DNA from: Cnuibacter physcomitrellae
GTDB taxonomy: Bacteria; Actinomycetota; Actinomycetes; Actinomycetales; Microbacteriaceae
Direction: 5' to 3'
Assembly: GCF_014640535.1 (NCBI RefSeq)
Contig: NZ_BMHD01000001.1
Location: 1,366,214 to 1,430,213, forward strand
DNA length: 64,000 bases
Each line of letters begins with the position of its first letter. The first letter of the stretch is position 1. Of this stretch, positions 44,807 through 53,022 are shown one piece after another. A program made the translations under genes and the position numbers. The notes below the pieces were generated by a model, which saw only the letters and a list, made by a program, of their open reading frames with translations, ran no database searches and was not told where the DNA came from.

Positions 44807-45160
44807 ATGGGAGCTCTGCTGTACGGATCGAGCCAGGACTCCATCCCTCTCGACGACAGGACTCTCGCCCACCTGCAGCTCGTCATCCTCGGTCGACTCC
44901 GTCGGGGCGAGTCCTGCGGGCTGACCTACACCCGCGAGGACGGCGGCTCCTCCACACGGGAGACCATCTGGATCAACCCGGCGATCCCGATGCGCTTCGT
45001 CTACGACAGCCTCGACCGCGGCGGCCCCCTCAACCGGGCGTGGGTCGAGGCGCTCGCCGCGACGGCCGCCCAGGGCGATCTCCACCCCGTGCCCGAGCCC
45101 GACGGCGTGCCCGCCACCGCCGTGCTGTCCGGCGCGGCGAAGCGCACCCTTCGTCGCTGA
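44807..45160 (+). CDS. DUF7882-like small protein
   Basis: 117 residues. The pattern LLYG, DDRTLAHLQLVILGRLRRGESC, ETIWINPAIPMRFVYDS and LNRAWVEALAATA matches the short proteins of unknown function common in Microbacteriaceae (DUF7882 by memory). It is likely cytoplasmic. In related proteins a variable C-terminal part follows, here SGAAKRTLRR. Its stop lies inside the first unit of a degenerate repeat. Confidence 0.75.
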   Translation: MGALLYGSSQDSIPLDDRTLAHLQLVILGRLRRGESCGLTYTREDGGSSTRETIWINPAIPMRFVYDSLDRGGPLNRAWVEALAATAAQGDLHPVPEPDGVPATAVLSGAAKRTLRR

Positions 45161-45237
45161 GCATCCTGCGCACCCGAGCACTCCTGCGCCATTGAGCAGC
45201 ACCGCTGCGTCGCTGAGCACCCTGCGTCGCTGAGCGA
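45148..45237. repeat. Degenerate tandem repeat, about five units of 17-20 nt
   Basis: Variants of CCTGCGTCGCTGAGCAC recur five times, each with a TGA or near-TGA. The first unit contains the stop of the DUF7882-like gene. No product is seen in the remaining 93 nt to the next ATG. Confidence 0.6.
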
Positions 45238-45330
45238 GTAGCCTGCTGCCCGTGCGGCGTCGAGGCCGGCGCCGCGGTCGACGGCGCGACGACGCGCGGT
45301 CGAGGCGACGATGACGAAGGAGTCAGCGAC

Positions 45331-46146
45331 ATGGGCAAGCTCGACGGCAAGGTGGCGTTCATCACGGGGGCGGCACGCGGACAGGGACGCAGTCACGCGG
45401 TGAGGCTCGCGCAGGAGGGGGCCGACATCATCGCGGTCGACATCTGCGAGCAGATCCCCACGGTCGAGTACGAGATGGCTCGTGAGAGCGATCTCGAGGA
45501 GACCGTGCGACAGGTGGAGGCGCTGGACCGGCGCATCCACGCCCAGAAGGCGGACGTGCGCGACCTCGCCCAGCTGCAGGAGGCGGTGTCGGCCGGCGAG
45601 GCCGCCCTCGGGCCGATCGACATCATCCTCGCCAACGCCGGCATCGCTCCGCTCGGGCTCGACGGCGATCCGGTCGCTCCCTTCCGCGACGTGGTCGACG
45701 TGAACCTGACGGGCGTCTACAACACCGTGATCGCGGCGGTGCCGTCGATGATCGAGAAGAAGGCCGGCGCCATCGTGCTCACGTCGTCGACGCAGGGCCT
45801 GAAGGGTGTGGGCGGCAACGGATCCGCCGGCACCACGGGGTACACGGCCGCCAAGCACGGCGTGGTGGGCCTCATGCGCTCCTTCACGCACTGGCTGGGG
45901 CCCCTGGGGATCCGCGTCAACTCCGTGCATCCGACCGGTGTCGCGACGCCGATGATCCAGAACCCGGTGATCGAGAAGCTCTTCGCCGACTTCGAGGGGA
46001 GCATGGACGCGGTGACCAACATCATCCCCGTGCCCTGGGTGGAGCCCGTCGACATCTCGAACGCGATCGCGTTCCTGGTCAGCGACGACGCCCGGTACAT
46101 CACCGGGGTGACCCTGCCGGTGGATGCGGGGTTCAGCGCACGCTGA
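45331..46146 (+). CDS. Mycofactocin-type short-chain dehydrogenase
   Basis: 271 residues. FITGAARGQGRSHAVRLAQEGADIIAVDIC is the start typical of the TIGR03971 SDR family, whose nicotinamide is held tightly and recycled by mycofactocin or another carrier. Catalytic Ser in TSSTQGLK, Tyr/Lys in YTAAKHG. The family acts on carveol-like alcohols. No mycofactocin genes are within the window, so the cofactor route is unknown. Confidence 0.88.
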   Translation: MGKLDGKVAFITGAARGQGRSHAVRLAQEGADIIAVDICEQIPTVEYEMARESDLEETVRQVEALDRRIHAQKADVRDLAQLQEAVSAGEAALGPIDIILANAGIAPLGLDGDPVAPFRDVVDVNLTGVYNTVIAAVPSMIEKKAGAIVLTSSTQGLKGVGGNGSAGTTGYTAAKHGVVGLMRSFTHWLGPLGIRVNSVHPTGVATPMIQNPVIEKLFADFEGSMDAVTNIIPVPWVEPVDISNAIAFLVSDDARYITGVTLPVDAGFSAR

Positions 46147-46245
46147 CCTTCTCGGTCCGCTCCCTGTCCTTCCCGGGCGGGGAGCGGTACCGTATCCGCA
46201 CCGGATCGAGGATGCTCCGCATCGACACGATCAGAGGTGGACAGC

Positions 46246-46476
46246 GTGGACGGAACGGTCTCGAGTTACGGCGTGCACAAGTTCGGGCGCGATGGACGGC
46301 CCCGCATCCGCGAGGTGTACGCGGGCGCAGGCGGCTGGCATCCGCTCGACGACGGCCCTGAGCGGCTGACGGTCGAGACGGCCGAGCAGCTGCGCGGCGA
46401 CGGCGTGACGATGGTGCGGGTCCGGTGGCGGATGCGCACGGTCGAGGTCATGCTGCGGCGCTATCTCGGGGGATGA
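46246..46476 (+). CDS. Small conserved hypothetical protein, paralogue of 38585-38818
   Basis: 76 residues from GTG 46246. Shares the KFG, IREVYAGAGGW and GVTMVRVRWRMRTVEVMLRRYLGG blocks with the copy at 38585. The middle parts differ (HPLDDGPERLTVETAEQL against KDFREAGLKLNRGTATEL) but align in length. A terminator follows. Function unknown. Confidence 0.65.
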   Translation: MDGTVSSYGVHKFGRDGRPRIREVYAGAGGWHPLDDGPERLTVETAEQLRGDGVTMVRVRWRMRTVEVMLRRYLGG

Positions 46477-46543
46477 GAGCGCGGCGCCGGCGCATCCGGG
46501 TGATGCCTGGACCCTGAAGCCGGGCGCATCCGGGCAAAGAAGA

Positions 46544-46578
46544 ACCCCCGCCTGGGTGGGGGGGGATCGGGCGGGGGT
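46544..46578 (+). terminator. Hairpin terminator
   Basis: ACCCCCGCC and GGCGGGGGT pair around a G-rich loop, about 68 nt after the 46476 stop. It lacks a long T run. Confidence 0.6.
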
Positions 46579-46752
46579 CCTGACCAGCGTCGAGTCTTGC
46601 TACTGGCGTTGATCTGAGGTCCACTGTAGTCGTCCGCGGCTCAAGGTGTGGGAGGCGCAGCCCATCCGAAGTGAGTACGCAGCCAGGACACAGCATGGCG
46701 ATCCAGGCAAGCCCCACCGCGCGAGCTCGGAAGATGGCAAGGTTGTCATCAC

Positions 46753-47136
46753 ATGGACGCTTCACAGACCTCAGCGTCGAGAGCCACCGTCGGCCTCTTC
46801 GACAGCGATTCGGCGGGCCTGGAAGCGGCGCGGTCCGCTCTGGAGCAGCGGGCTCCCTCGGTCTCCGTGGTGATCGCGGCGTCGTCCTGGGGCGAGCTGC
46901 TCACGGATGCGGCGTTCCCGCCGGACATCGTGGTGCTGCGGCCGCGTCCGGATGACCGCGTCTCGCTGCCCTACGAGGCGAGGGTGTGCCGCATCGTGGA
47001 TGCGTCGGTGCTCGCGATCGTCGACGCCGACGGCGAGGACGCCGAGTCCGCGAGAGACGTCACGTCGATCGTGATCGCCCACTCCCTCGACGAGGCCGCC
47101 GACCTGCTCGAGAGCTGGGACGCCGCGGTCCACTGA
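46753..47136 (+). CDS. Stand-alone pseudo-receiver protein
   Basis: 127 residues. The fold follows a receiver domain (VGLFDSDSAGLEAARSALEQ, then DIVVLRPRPDD and SVLAIVDADGED), but the phosphoacceptor Asp is replaced by Arg after VVL and no output domain follows. It is likely phosphorylation-independent. Lying 136 nt before a degenerate GGDEF gene, it may modulate a partner protein. Family assignment is by pattern only. Confidence 0.6.
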   Translation: MDASQTSASRATVGLFDSDSAGLEAARSALEQRAPSVSVVIAASSWGELLTDAAFPPDIVVLRPRPDDRVSLPYEARVCRIVDASVLAIVDADGEDAESARDVTSIVIAHSLDEAADLLESWDAAVH

Positions 47137-47272
47137 TCCCCGCGGACCCCGGGCGGCCCCTGGGACGCCCTCGGCGCCCCCGCGCGACGGCCCCCATGCG
47201 GGGTCCTACCGGGCGCAGCCGGTGTCGGATACGGTGGCACCGCAGTCAGCTGGGCTCCCGGAGGGTGGTGTC

Positions 47273-48586
47273 GTGGATCCACTGCTCGTCTACACCGTCT
47301 CGGTCCTGGCGATGGCGGGGATGGCCGTCGTCTTCGTCGTCAATCGCATCCTGCATCCGAGCCCTCAGGCCGGGCCGTGGTGGGAGCTCGCGTTCCTCTC
47401 CGGGGTGCTGTGCGCCACGGCGTACTTCATCGGCCAGCGCACGGGCGACGCCGGATGGACGGTGTCGGTCGGCAACGCCACGATGGTCTTCACGCTCGGG
47501 GCCGCGTGGGCCGGCTGCGTCGTGTTCAACGGTCGACGCGCCCCGCCGAGGGTGCTGAGCTCGGTGCTGGTGATCGGCGGCTCCCTCGCCATCGGCGTGA
47601 TCTCCGTGCTGCCTTCGGAGTACGGGACCAAGTACGCCGGCGCCGTCGAGAAGGGGACGGCGCTCGCCGCCTTCTCGCTGCTCGCTCTGATCGAGTGCTT
47701 GCGGGGGCCGCTGCGCAGCTACGTCGGCGCCAGGGTCATGGCGGTGGTCTTCGGACTCCACCTGGCCTACCTCGCCCCGCGCAGCGTCGTGTACCTCGCC
47801 CTCGGACCCACCTCCGAGGTCTTCGCCACGGTCTTCAACACCGCCATCACGACGGGCATGAACGTGGTCTTCACGGTGATCGTCGAGGCCGCGATGCTCG
47901 GGATCCAGGCGCAGCACCGCCGCAGAATGCCCACCGGGTCGGGGTTCCGGCCGTATCCGGACGCCATCCCCCGCGGGCACGAGGGGCGGAGGCTGGACGG
48001 ACCGTTCCTGGTGATCGGCGTCGATCTGTGGATCCCGCTGCGCCGGGCGTACGGCGTCGACCTCGCGAACGATCTGTCGCTCCACCTCGCTCGCGCGATC
48101 GCCGTGACGCTCGAGGAGACGGACGCGCGTGGGCCCGGGGCCGGGGCGCGCACGGGGGCTGTGGCGCCGGCCGAGGTGTGGCGTCTGCCGGAGGGACGGT
48201 TCGTCGTGCGGAGGGCGCCGGGCGTGCTGTCCACCGAGTCCGGCGTCCGCGCGGTGGTCGGGCGCGTGCGCAGCGAGTTCGCGGCACGCGCGGCCCTCCC
48301 CGAGGGGCGGCCGACGGTGAGCGCGGTCGTGGTGCTGCCCGCCGCCGTCGCCGCGGTGGCTGGTGTGGCGGCGGTGGCTGGTGCCGCCGCACTCGCCGAG
48401 CGGGAGGCGCTCACCGAGCGCGGGGCGCTCACGGAGGGGGAGGCGCTCGCCGCGGCGGAGGCGGAGTTCGAGCGGCGACGGACCGACGAGATCGACTGGA
48501 TCGCCGTGGTGCGGCCCGACGAAGCCGTCGGCGTCTCCCTCCGCGGCTCCCCCGACGGTAGTGATCTCATCCGACCGGTCGGCTGA
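47273..48586 (+). CDS. Membrane protein with degenerate GGDEF-like domain
   Basis: 437 residues from GTG 47273, preceded by GGAGG. Seven hydrophobic segments occupy about 1-215; the cytoplasmic remainder has remnants of a GGDEF domain ([31 protein letters not shown], then [15 protein letters not shown] at the active-site position), an Ala-rich insert of about 35 residues, and [14 protein letters not shown]. The GGDEF signature itself is missing, so it should not make c-di-GMP. Topology and order match the 61565 protein, so they are probably distant paralogues. TACGGT at 47230 is a likely -10. Confidence 0.65.
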   Translation: MDPLLVYTVSVLAMAGMAVVFVVNRILHPSPQAGPWWELAFLSGVLCATAYFIGQRTGDAGWTVSVGNATMVFTLGAAWAGCVVFNGRRAPPRVLSSVLVIGGSLAIGVISVLPSEYGTKYAGAVEKGTALAAFSLLALIECLRGPLRSYVGARVMAVVFGLHLAYLAPRSVVYLALGPTSEVFATVFNTAITTGMNVVFTVIVEAAMLGIQAQHRRRMPTGSGFRPYPDAIPRGHEGRRLDGPFLVIGVDLWIPLRRAYGVDLANDLSLHLARAIAVTLEETDARGPGAGARTGAVAPAEVWRLPEGRFVVRRAPGVLSTESGVRAVVGRVRSEFAARAALPEGRPTVSAVVVLPAAVAAVAGVAAVAGAAALAEREALTERGALTEGEALAAAEAEFERRRTDEIDWIAVVRPDEAVGVSLRGSPDGSDLIRPVG

Positions 48587-48797
48587 CGCCCGCCGGTCGC
48601 CTGACGCAGGCCGGGCGGTCCACGCAGGCCGGGCGGCCGACGCAGGCCGGGCGGTCCACGCAGGCAGGGCGGTCCACGCGGGCCGGGCGGTCCCCGCGGG
48701 CAGGGCGGTCCACGCGGGCCGGGAGGTCCACACGGGCCGGCGGTCCGCGCAGACCGGGCCTTCCAGCCGGGCCGGCCGGGCCACGCAGGCCGGGCGA
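48587..48797. repeat. 18-bp minisatellite, about 11 units
   Basis: Unit consensus CGCAGGCCGGGCGGTCCA repeats end to end with few substitutions and one 17-nt unit, starting right after the stop of the 47273 gene. The period is a multiple of three, and on the minus strand the frame reads as Gly-Pro-Pro-like triplets. Confidence 0.85.
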
Positions 48798-48821
48798 GGG
48801 ACGTGCGCGGCACCACCGCCG

Positions 48822-48898
48822 CCGGGGTTTCGCTGCCTGTTTGGCGTTTCGCGTGGTCAATGGGCGCGCGAAACGCCAAACAGGCCGCGAAACCCCGG
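48822..48898. repeat. Large palindrome, 32-bp arms
   Basis: Arms 48822-48853 and 48867-48898 are inverted copies with one mismatch; the loop is 13 nt (TGGTCAATGGGCG). The core CCTGTTTGGCGTTTCGCG is A/T-richer than its surroundings. It lies between convergent genes, so it could be a bidirectional terminator, a REP-type element or a protein site. Confidence 0.85.
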
Positions 48899-48922
48899 AA
48901 GGCGGGCGGGCGGGCGGGGGGC

Positions 48923-49882
48923 TCAGCGCGTGACGGGGGCGGGGAGGGACGGGGCGAGGGAGGCGAGGGTGGCGGGGAGCGCCACGTCCCACGGGGTCGC
49001 GCTGACGCCGAGCTCGCGCTCCGTCTCGCGGGCGTCGACGACAAACGGGGCCGTGAACTGGTACGAGGAGTCGACGACCGCGCGGAGGAACGGGGAGACG
49101 AGACCGAGCGCCCGGAGCGTCGTCGGCGACCACGAGGCAACCCCCACGTCCCGGCCGGTGAAAGCGGCGACGCGGGCGGCGATCTCCACCCGGCTGAGCG
49201 GCTCGGCGCTCGGCACGTGCCACGCCCGCCCCCACTCCCCCGCGTAGGTCGAGGCGGCGACCACGGTGTCGGCGATGTCGTCGAGGTAGGCCCAGCTGTG
49301 CGGCATCCGCGGGTCGCCCACCACACGTGGGCGCCGTCCCGCCAGGAGCGGTCCGAAGAAGCGCTCGCCCAGCTGCGCGGTCGCGCCGCTGCCGGGGCCG
49401 AAGTAGTCGCTCGCCCGCACCTCGACCGCGCGGAGGTCGCCGCGCCGGTGCGCCTCGAGGATGCGCTCCCACCCCGCCTTCCTCACCAGCCCCTTCTGCT
49501 CGGTGGTGAGGAGCGGGTCGTGCTCGGCCATCGGCATCCGAGCGCCCTCGCCGTAGGCGTAGAGGTTGCCCATGACGACGAGGTCCGCACCGGAGCGGGT
49601 CGCCGCGGCGAGCGTGGCATCGAAGACCGGCGGCCAGAGCTCCGGCCAGCGGTGGTACTGCGCCGGGTTCGAGGCGAGGACGATCGTGGTGACGCCCGAG
49701 GCCGCGCGGATGAGGGCTTCCGCATCCGCGGCATCGGCCCGCACCGAGCGGATCGCGCCCGCACCGCCTTCGACCGGGACGGCGGTGCCGGAACGGGTGG
49801 CGACGACGACGTCCTCACCCTGCGCGGCGAGCCGGCGGGCGACGCGGGTGCCGATGAGACCGGCTCCGATGACGAGCTTCAT
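48923..49882 (-). CDS. NAD-dependent epimerase/dehydratase family protein
   Basis: 319 residues, extended [25 protein letters not shown] starts the Rossmann fold; GNLYAYG is at the position of the catalytic Ser/Tyr region, and the usual YxxxK is not evident, so it may be atypical or a non-catalytic reader such as an NmrA-like protein. Divergent from a TetR gene, with two matching palindromes between, so it is likely its target. Confidence 0.85.
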   Translation of the reverse strand: MKLVIGAGLIGTRVARRLAAQGEDVVVATRSGTAVPVEGGAGAIRSVRADAADAEALIRAASGVTTIVLASNPAQYHRWPELWPPVFDATLAAATRSGADLVVMGNLYAYGEGARMPMAEHDPLLTTEQKGLVRKAGWERILEAHRRGDLRAVEVRASDYFGPGSGATAQLGERFFGPLLAGRRPRVVGDPRMPHSWAYLDDIADTVVAASTYAGEWGRAWHVPSAEPLSRVEIAARVAAFTGRDVGVASWSPTTLRALGLVSPFLRAVVDSSYQFTAPFVVDARETERELGVSATPWDVALPATLASLAPSLPAPVTR

Positions 49883-49903
49883 GTCCTGTCCTCTCGAGTA
49901 GAT

Positions 49904-49920
49904 CGAGAGCGGTGCTCTCG
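49904..49920. promoter_or_regulatory. Operator palindrome 1 for TetR
   Basis: CGAGAGCGGTGCTCTCG, palindromic apart from the centre, 22 nt before the epimerase start. Shares AGAGC-N-GTGCTCTC with the second site. Confidence 0.65.
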
Positions 49921-49956
49921 GTATCGCCGAGCGTAGTGTTCCGCGTCGGAAAGAAC

Positions 49957-49971
49957 AAGAGCAGTGCTCTC
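49957..49971. promoter_or_regulatory. Operator palindrome 2 for TetR
   Basis: AAGAGCAGTGCTCTC, with a perfect 13-bp palindrome at 49958-49970, close to the -10 TAGACT of the TetR gene (49994-49999, 7 nt from its ATG). Confidence 0.65.
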
Positions 49972-50006
49972 TCTTGTGTCACCCGGTCTCGGATAGACTC
50001 CCCCGC

Positions 50007-50714
50007 ATGGTCGACACCGCATCCGCCGAGGCGCCGCTGGGGCCTCGGGCCAGGGCGCGCGTCGAGACGCTCGACCGCATCCGCACCATCGCCCTGCGCC
50101 AGCTCGGCGAGGTGGGCGCGGCCGGCCTGTCGCTGCGGGCGATCGCGCGCGAGCTCGGGGTGGTCTCGTCGGCGGTGTACCGCTACTGCCCCAGCCGCGA
50201 CGCGCTGCTCACGATGCTCATCATCGACGCCTACACCGACCTCGGCACCAGCGTCGAGACCGCCGAGGCCGAGGTGCCCCGCGACGACCTGCGCGGCCGA
50301 CTCCGCTCGGTGGTGCTCACCGTGCGCGCCTGGGCCCTGGCGAACCCCCAGCGCTACTCGCTCATCTACGGCACCCCGGTGCCCGGATACGCCGCCCCGC
50401 CCGACACCATCGCCCCCGCGAGCATGGTCGGTCTCGTGCTCACCCGGCTCCTGGTCGATGTGATCGCGGCCGGATACGGCCCTCCGGCCACCGCGGGCTC
50501 GGCGGCGGCCGCCCACGCGATGGAGGGCGTGGCGGCGGCGCTCGGCGCGCCCGAGCTGGCGGAGCAGCTCGTGGTCGGCGTCGACATGTGGCTGCACCTC
50601 TTCGGCGCGGTGTCGTTCGAGCTCGGCGGTCAGTTCGTCAACGTGGTCTCCGACGCCCCGGCGTACTACGAGTTCCTCATCGACGAGTTCGCGACCCAGA
50701 TGCGCGTGCCCTGA
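50007..50714 (+). CDS. TetR-family regulator with WHG-type domain
   Basis: 235 residues. HTH: IRTIALRQLGEVGAAGLSLRAIARELGVVSSAVYRYCPSRDALL. The C-terminal domain looks like the TetR_C_13/WHG group (WLHLFGAVSFELGGQF). Leaderless start at ATG 50007. It should repress itself and the divergent epimerase gene through the two palindromes. Confidence 0.93.
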   Translation: MVDTASAEAPLGPRARARVETLDRIRTIALRQLGEVGAAGLSLRAIARELGVVSSAVYRYCPSRDALLTMLIIDAYTDLGTSVETAEAEVPRDDLRGRLRSVVLTVRAWALANPQRYSLIYGTPVPGYAAPPDTIAPASMVGLVLTRLLVDVIAAGYGPPATAGSAAAAHAMEGVAAALGAPELAEQLVVGVDMWLHLFGAVSFELGGQFVNVVSDAPAYYEFLIDEFATQMRVP

Positions 50715-50717
50715 CCC

Positions 50718-51758
50718 TCAGGCGCGGCGCAGCGTGCTCAGGACGGTCATCGCCTCGGTCTCGACGTCGGCGATGCGGTCGAGGGTGGCCGCCGCCTCGG
50801 CGAGATCCTCCCGAGCCAGGGTCGTACCGGCGCGGTCGATGAGGTGCGCGGTCGTCGCCCAGAGCTCGGCGGATCGGGCGACGAGATCGCGGCCGCGCTC
50901 GACGGCGTCGGCGAGCGCAGGCTTCTCCAGCCGGTCGAGGCACTCGGTCAGGAAGTCCCGATAGAGGTTGCGGAACAGCGCGCCGCCGGTCCCGGCGCGC
51001 TCCATCATCATCGACATCCTCGGCAGGTCCCGGCCCGGATCCGCCACCCGATCGAGCCAGGTCGGCGCCCGCCGCGCCGCCGTGCGGATGCCCCGGTGGC
51101 CCACGTTCGCGATGGGCGGGTCGAGGAACTCGGCCGCACAGTCGGCGATGGCCGGGACGATGGCCGACGCGACGCGGTCGCCGACCTCATCCCGATCGCC
51201 GAGATCGATCGAGAACATCCGATGACGGGCCGACATCGGCCCGCGGGCGGCGCGCGCTCTCGCGAGGCTGTCGAGGCTGGTCCGGACGGCGCCGCCCTGC
51301 TGGGCGGTGTCGACCAGGTACGCCTCAGCCGCGTCGTAGCCGTACAGGGCGACGATGTGACCGGCGAAGTGCACGCGGGAGGAGAAGTACTCCAGGTCGT
51401 GGCTGTCGAGCTGCAGACCGACCGGGACGCCCTCGTCGATCGACGCGCGCACCTCATCCCACGCCTTCCGGGCCGAGGCGGTCTCCTGCACGCGGAGCGT
51501 CACCCCGAGCCGCGCGGCCAGGTTCTGCGTGAGCAGGAACGGCTTCACCCGTCCACCGAGGAACGGCACATCCTGACGCTTCGAGTCCCAGTAGACGAAG
51601 GAGAGGCCCCCGGCCAGACCGAACAGCAGGGGTTCCGACAGGCTCAGCCCCGCATGCCCGAGCAGCACGCCCGCGGTCGTCGTCTCGCAGTGCACGCCAC
51701 CCTCGAGGGGCACGCCCTCCACCACGACAGCACCTCCCGGCACGGTCTCGTCAGTCAT
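50718..51758 (-). CDS. BtrH N-terminal/DUF4872-like protein
   Basis: 346 residues. GVHCETTTAGVLLGHAGLSLSEPLLFGLAGGLSFVYW is the BtrH_N pattern with the candidate nucleophile Cys, and GHIVALYGYD supplies the His, as in C39-like cysteine folds. The C-terminal helices fit DUF4872. BtrH transfers a gamma-glutamyl-aminobutyryl group from a carrier protein to butirosin. Here no carrier or aminoglycoside genes are near, so the substrate is open. It overlaps the MFS stop by 8 nt. Confidence 0.8.
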   Translation of the reverse strand: MTDETVPGGAVVVEGVPLEGGVHCETTTAGVLLGHAGLSLSEPLLFGLAGGLSFVYWDSKRQDVPFLGGRVKPFLLTQNLAARLGVTLRVQETASARKAWDEVRASIDEGVPVGLQLDSHDLEYFSSRVHFAGHIVALYGYDAAEAYLVDTAQQGGAVRTSLDSLARARAARGPMSARHRMFSIDLGDRDEVGDRVASAIVPAIADCAAEFLDPPIANVGHRGIRTAARRAPTWLDRVADPGRDLPRMSMMMERAGTGGALFRNLYRDFLTECLDRLEKPALADAVERGRDLVARSAELWATTAHLIDRAGTTLAREDLAEAAATLDRIADVETEAMTVLSTLRRA

Positions 51759-53022
51759 CGCGGGACCCCTCCCCTCCGCCGACGGGCGAGCGGCGACGGA
51801 GCAGCACCCCGAGCCCGACGGCGGCCAGGGGCGCCGAGACGACGCAGACGCCGGCGAGCACGAGCAGCACGATCCCCCATCCGTCGGCGTCGAAGACGAG
51901 GCCGATCGCCCAGCCGAAGAAGGCGGTGCCCGCCAGCCACGCCAGCTGGTAGAGCGCGGTGCTCTGAGCCCGGCCGATGCGCGCGAGCTGCCCGCTGAGC
52001 CCCGAGGCCACGGGATGCGCCGTGAAGGTCCCCACCGTGAACACCACGAGCCCGACGATCTCCACCCAGAGCACCGGCACCGCCAGCAGACCGAGCCCGG
52101 CCAGCATGACCCCGAATCCGCCGAGCACGGGCACGAGCGGCCCGACCCGGCGCACGAGCGCGCCCGCCATCCGGCTCGCCGCCGTCCCCGCGAGGTAGGC
52201 GACGAAGAGGAGGCTGACGAGCACCTCCGGCACGCCGAACGGCGGGCCGATGAGGTGGAACCCGAGGTAGTTGTAGACCGCCGCGAACGTGCCCATGATG
52301 GCGAAGCCGAGCACGTACAGGGTGACCATCACCGGATCCCCGAGCTGGGTCAGCACACGCCTGACGAATGGATGCGCGCCCGCCGCCTGCCGCGAGAAGC
52401 CGCGCGCGGGCGGCACGAGGACCCAGAACGCGACCGCGGCGATCACCCCGATGAGGGCGACGGCGAGCGTGCCGAGTCGCCAGCCCACCGTCTCGGAGAG
52501 CGGGCCGGCCACCAGCCTGCCCACGATGCCGCCGATCGTGTTGCCCGACACGTAGGTCGCGGCCGCCACCGCGACCCAGGAGACGTGGAGCTCCTCGGCG
52601 AGGTAGGCGACGGCGAGCGCCGGCACCGCGCCGAGCGCCACACCCACGAGCAGCCGCAGGGCGAGCACCTCCTCGTAGCCCGGCATGGCGGGCACGAGCA
52701 GCGACAGCGCCGTCGCGACGGTCAGCGACAGTCGCATCGCGGTGGTGCGGCCGATGCGGTCGGCGAGCCACGACCACGGGAGCACCGAGAGCGCCAGCCC
52801 GATCGTGGTCGCCGACACCATCAGCGCCGACTGCGCGGTCGAGACCCCGAAGTCGGCGCGCACGCTCGGCAGCACCGCCTGCGCGTCGAAGACCTGCACG
52901 AAGGTGGCGAATCCGGCGGCGAACAGGGCCACGACGATGCGCCGGTACTCCCGCTCCCCTCGCTCGAACCCTCGCCATGGCGGAGGCACGGCGGACGGCT
53001 CCGAGGCTCCGATCCGCGTCAC
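51751..53022 (-). CDS. MFS transporter
   Basis: 423 residues with 12 hydrophobic segments. The loop 2-3 motif is WLADRIGRTTAMRLS. The N-terminus resembles YnfM-like exporters of the DHA1 group (VFDAQAVLPSVRADFGVSTAQSALM). The GTG overlaps the methyltransferase stop (GTGA). It might export the product of, or the substrate for, the BtrH-like protein made from the same operon. Confidence 0.92.
   Translation of the reverse strand: MTRIGASEPSAVPPPWRGFERGEREYRRIVVALFAAGFATFVQVFDAQAVLPSVRADFGVSTAQSALMVSATTIGLALSVLPWSWLADRIGRTTAMRLSLTVATALSLLVPAMPGYEEVLALRLLVGVALGAVPALAVAYLAEELHVSWVAVAAATYVSGNTIGGIVGRLVAGPLSETVGWRLGTLAVALIGVIAAVAFWVLVPPARGFSRQAAGAHPFVRRVLTQLGDPVMVTLYVLGFAIMGTFAAVYNYLGFHLIGPPFGVPEVLVSLLFVAYLAGTAASRMAGALVRRVGPLVPVLGGFGVMLAGLGLLAVPVLWVEIVGLVVFTVGTFTAHPVASGLSGQLARIGRAQSTALYQLAWLAGTAFFGWAIGLVFDADGWGIVLLVLAGVCVVSAPLAAVGLGVLLRRRSPVGGGEGSRDD

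Noticed and set aside
48587-48797. CRISPR array
   Set aside because: Units are contiguous 18-bp copies without spacers or cas genes; it is a minisatellite.
47767-49326. Collagen-like protein on the minus strand
   Set aside because: The Gly-Pro-Pro triplets arise only within the minisatellite; no start, Shine-Dalgarno or secretion signal supports a gene, and it overlaps coding sequence on the other strand.
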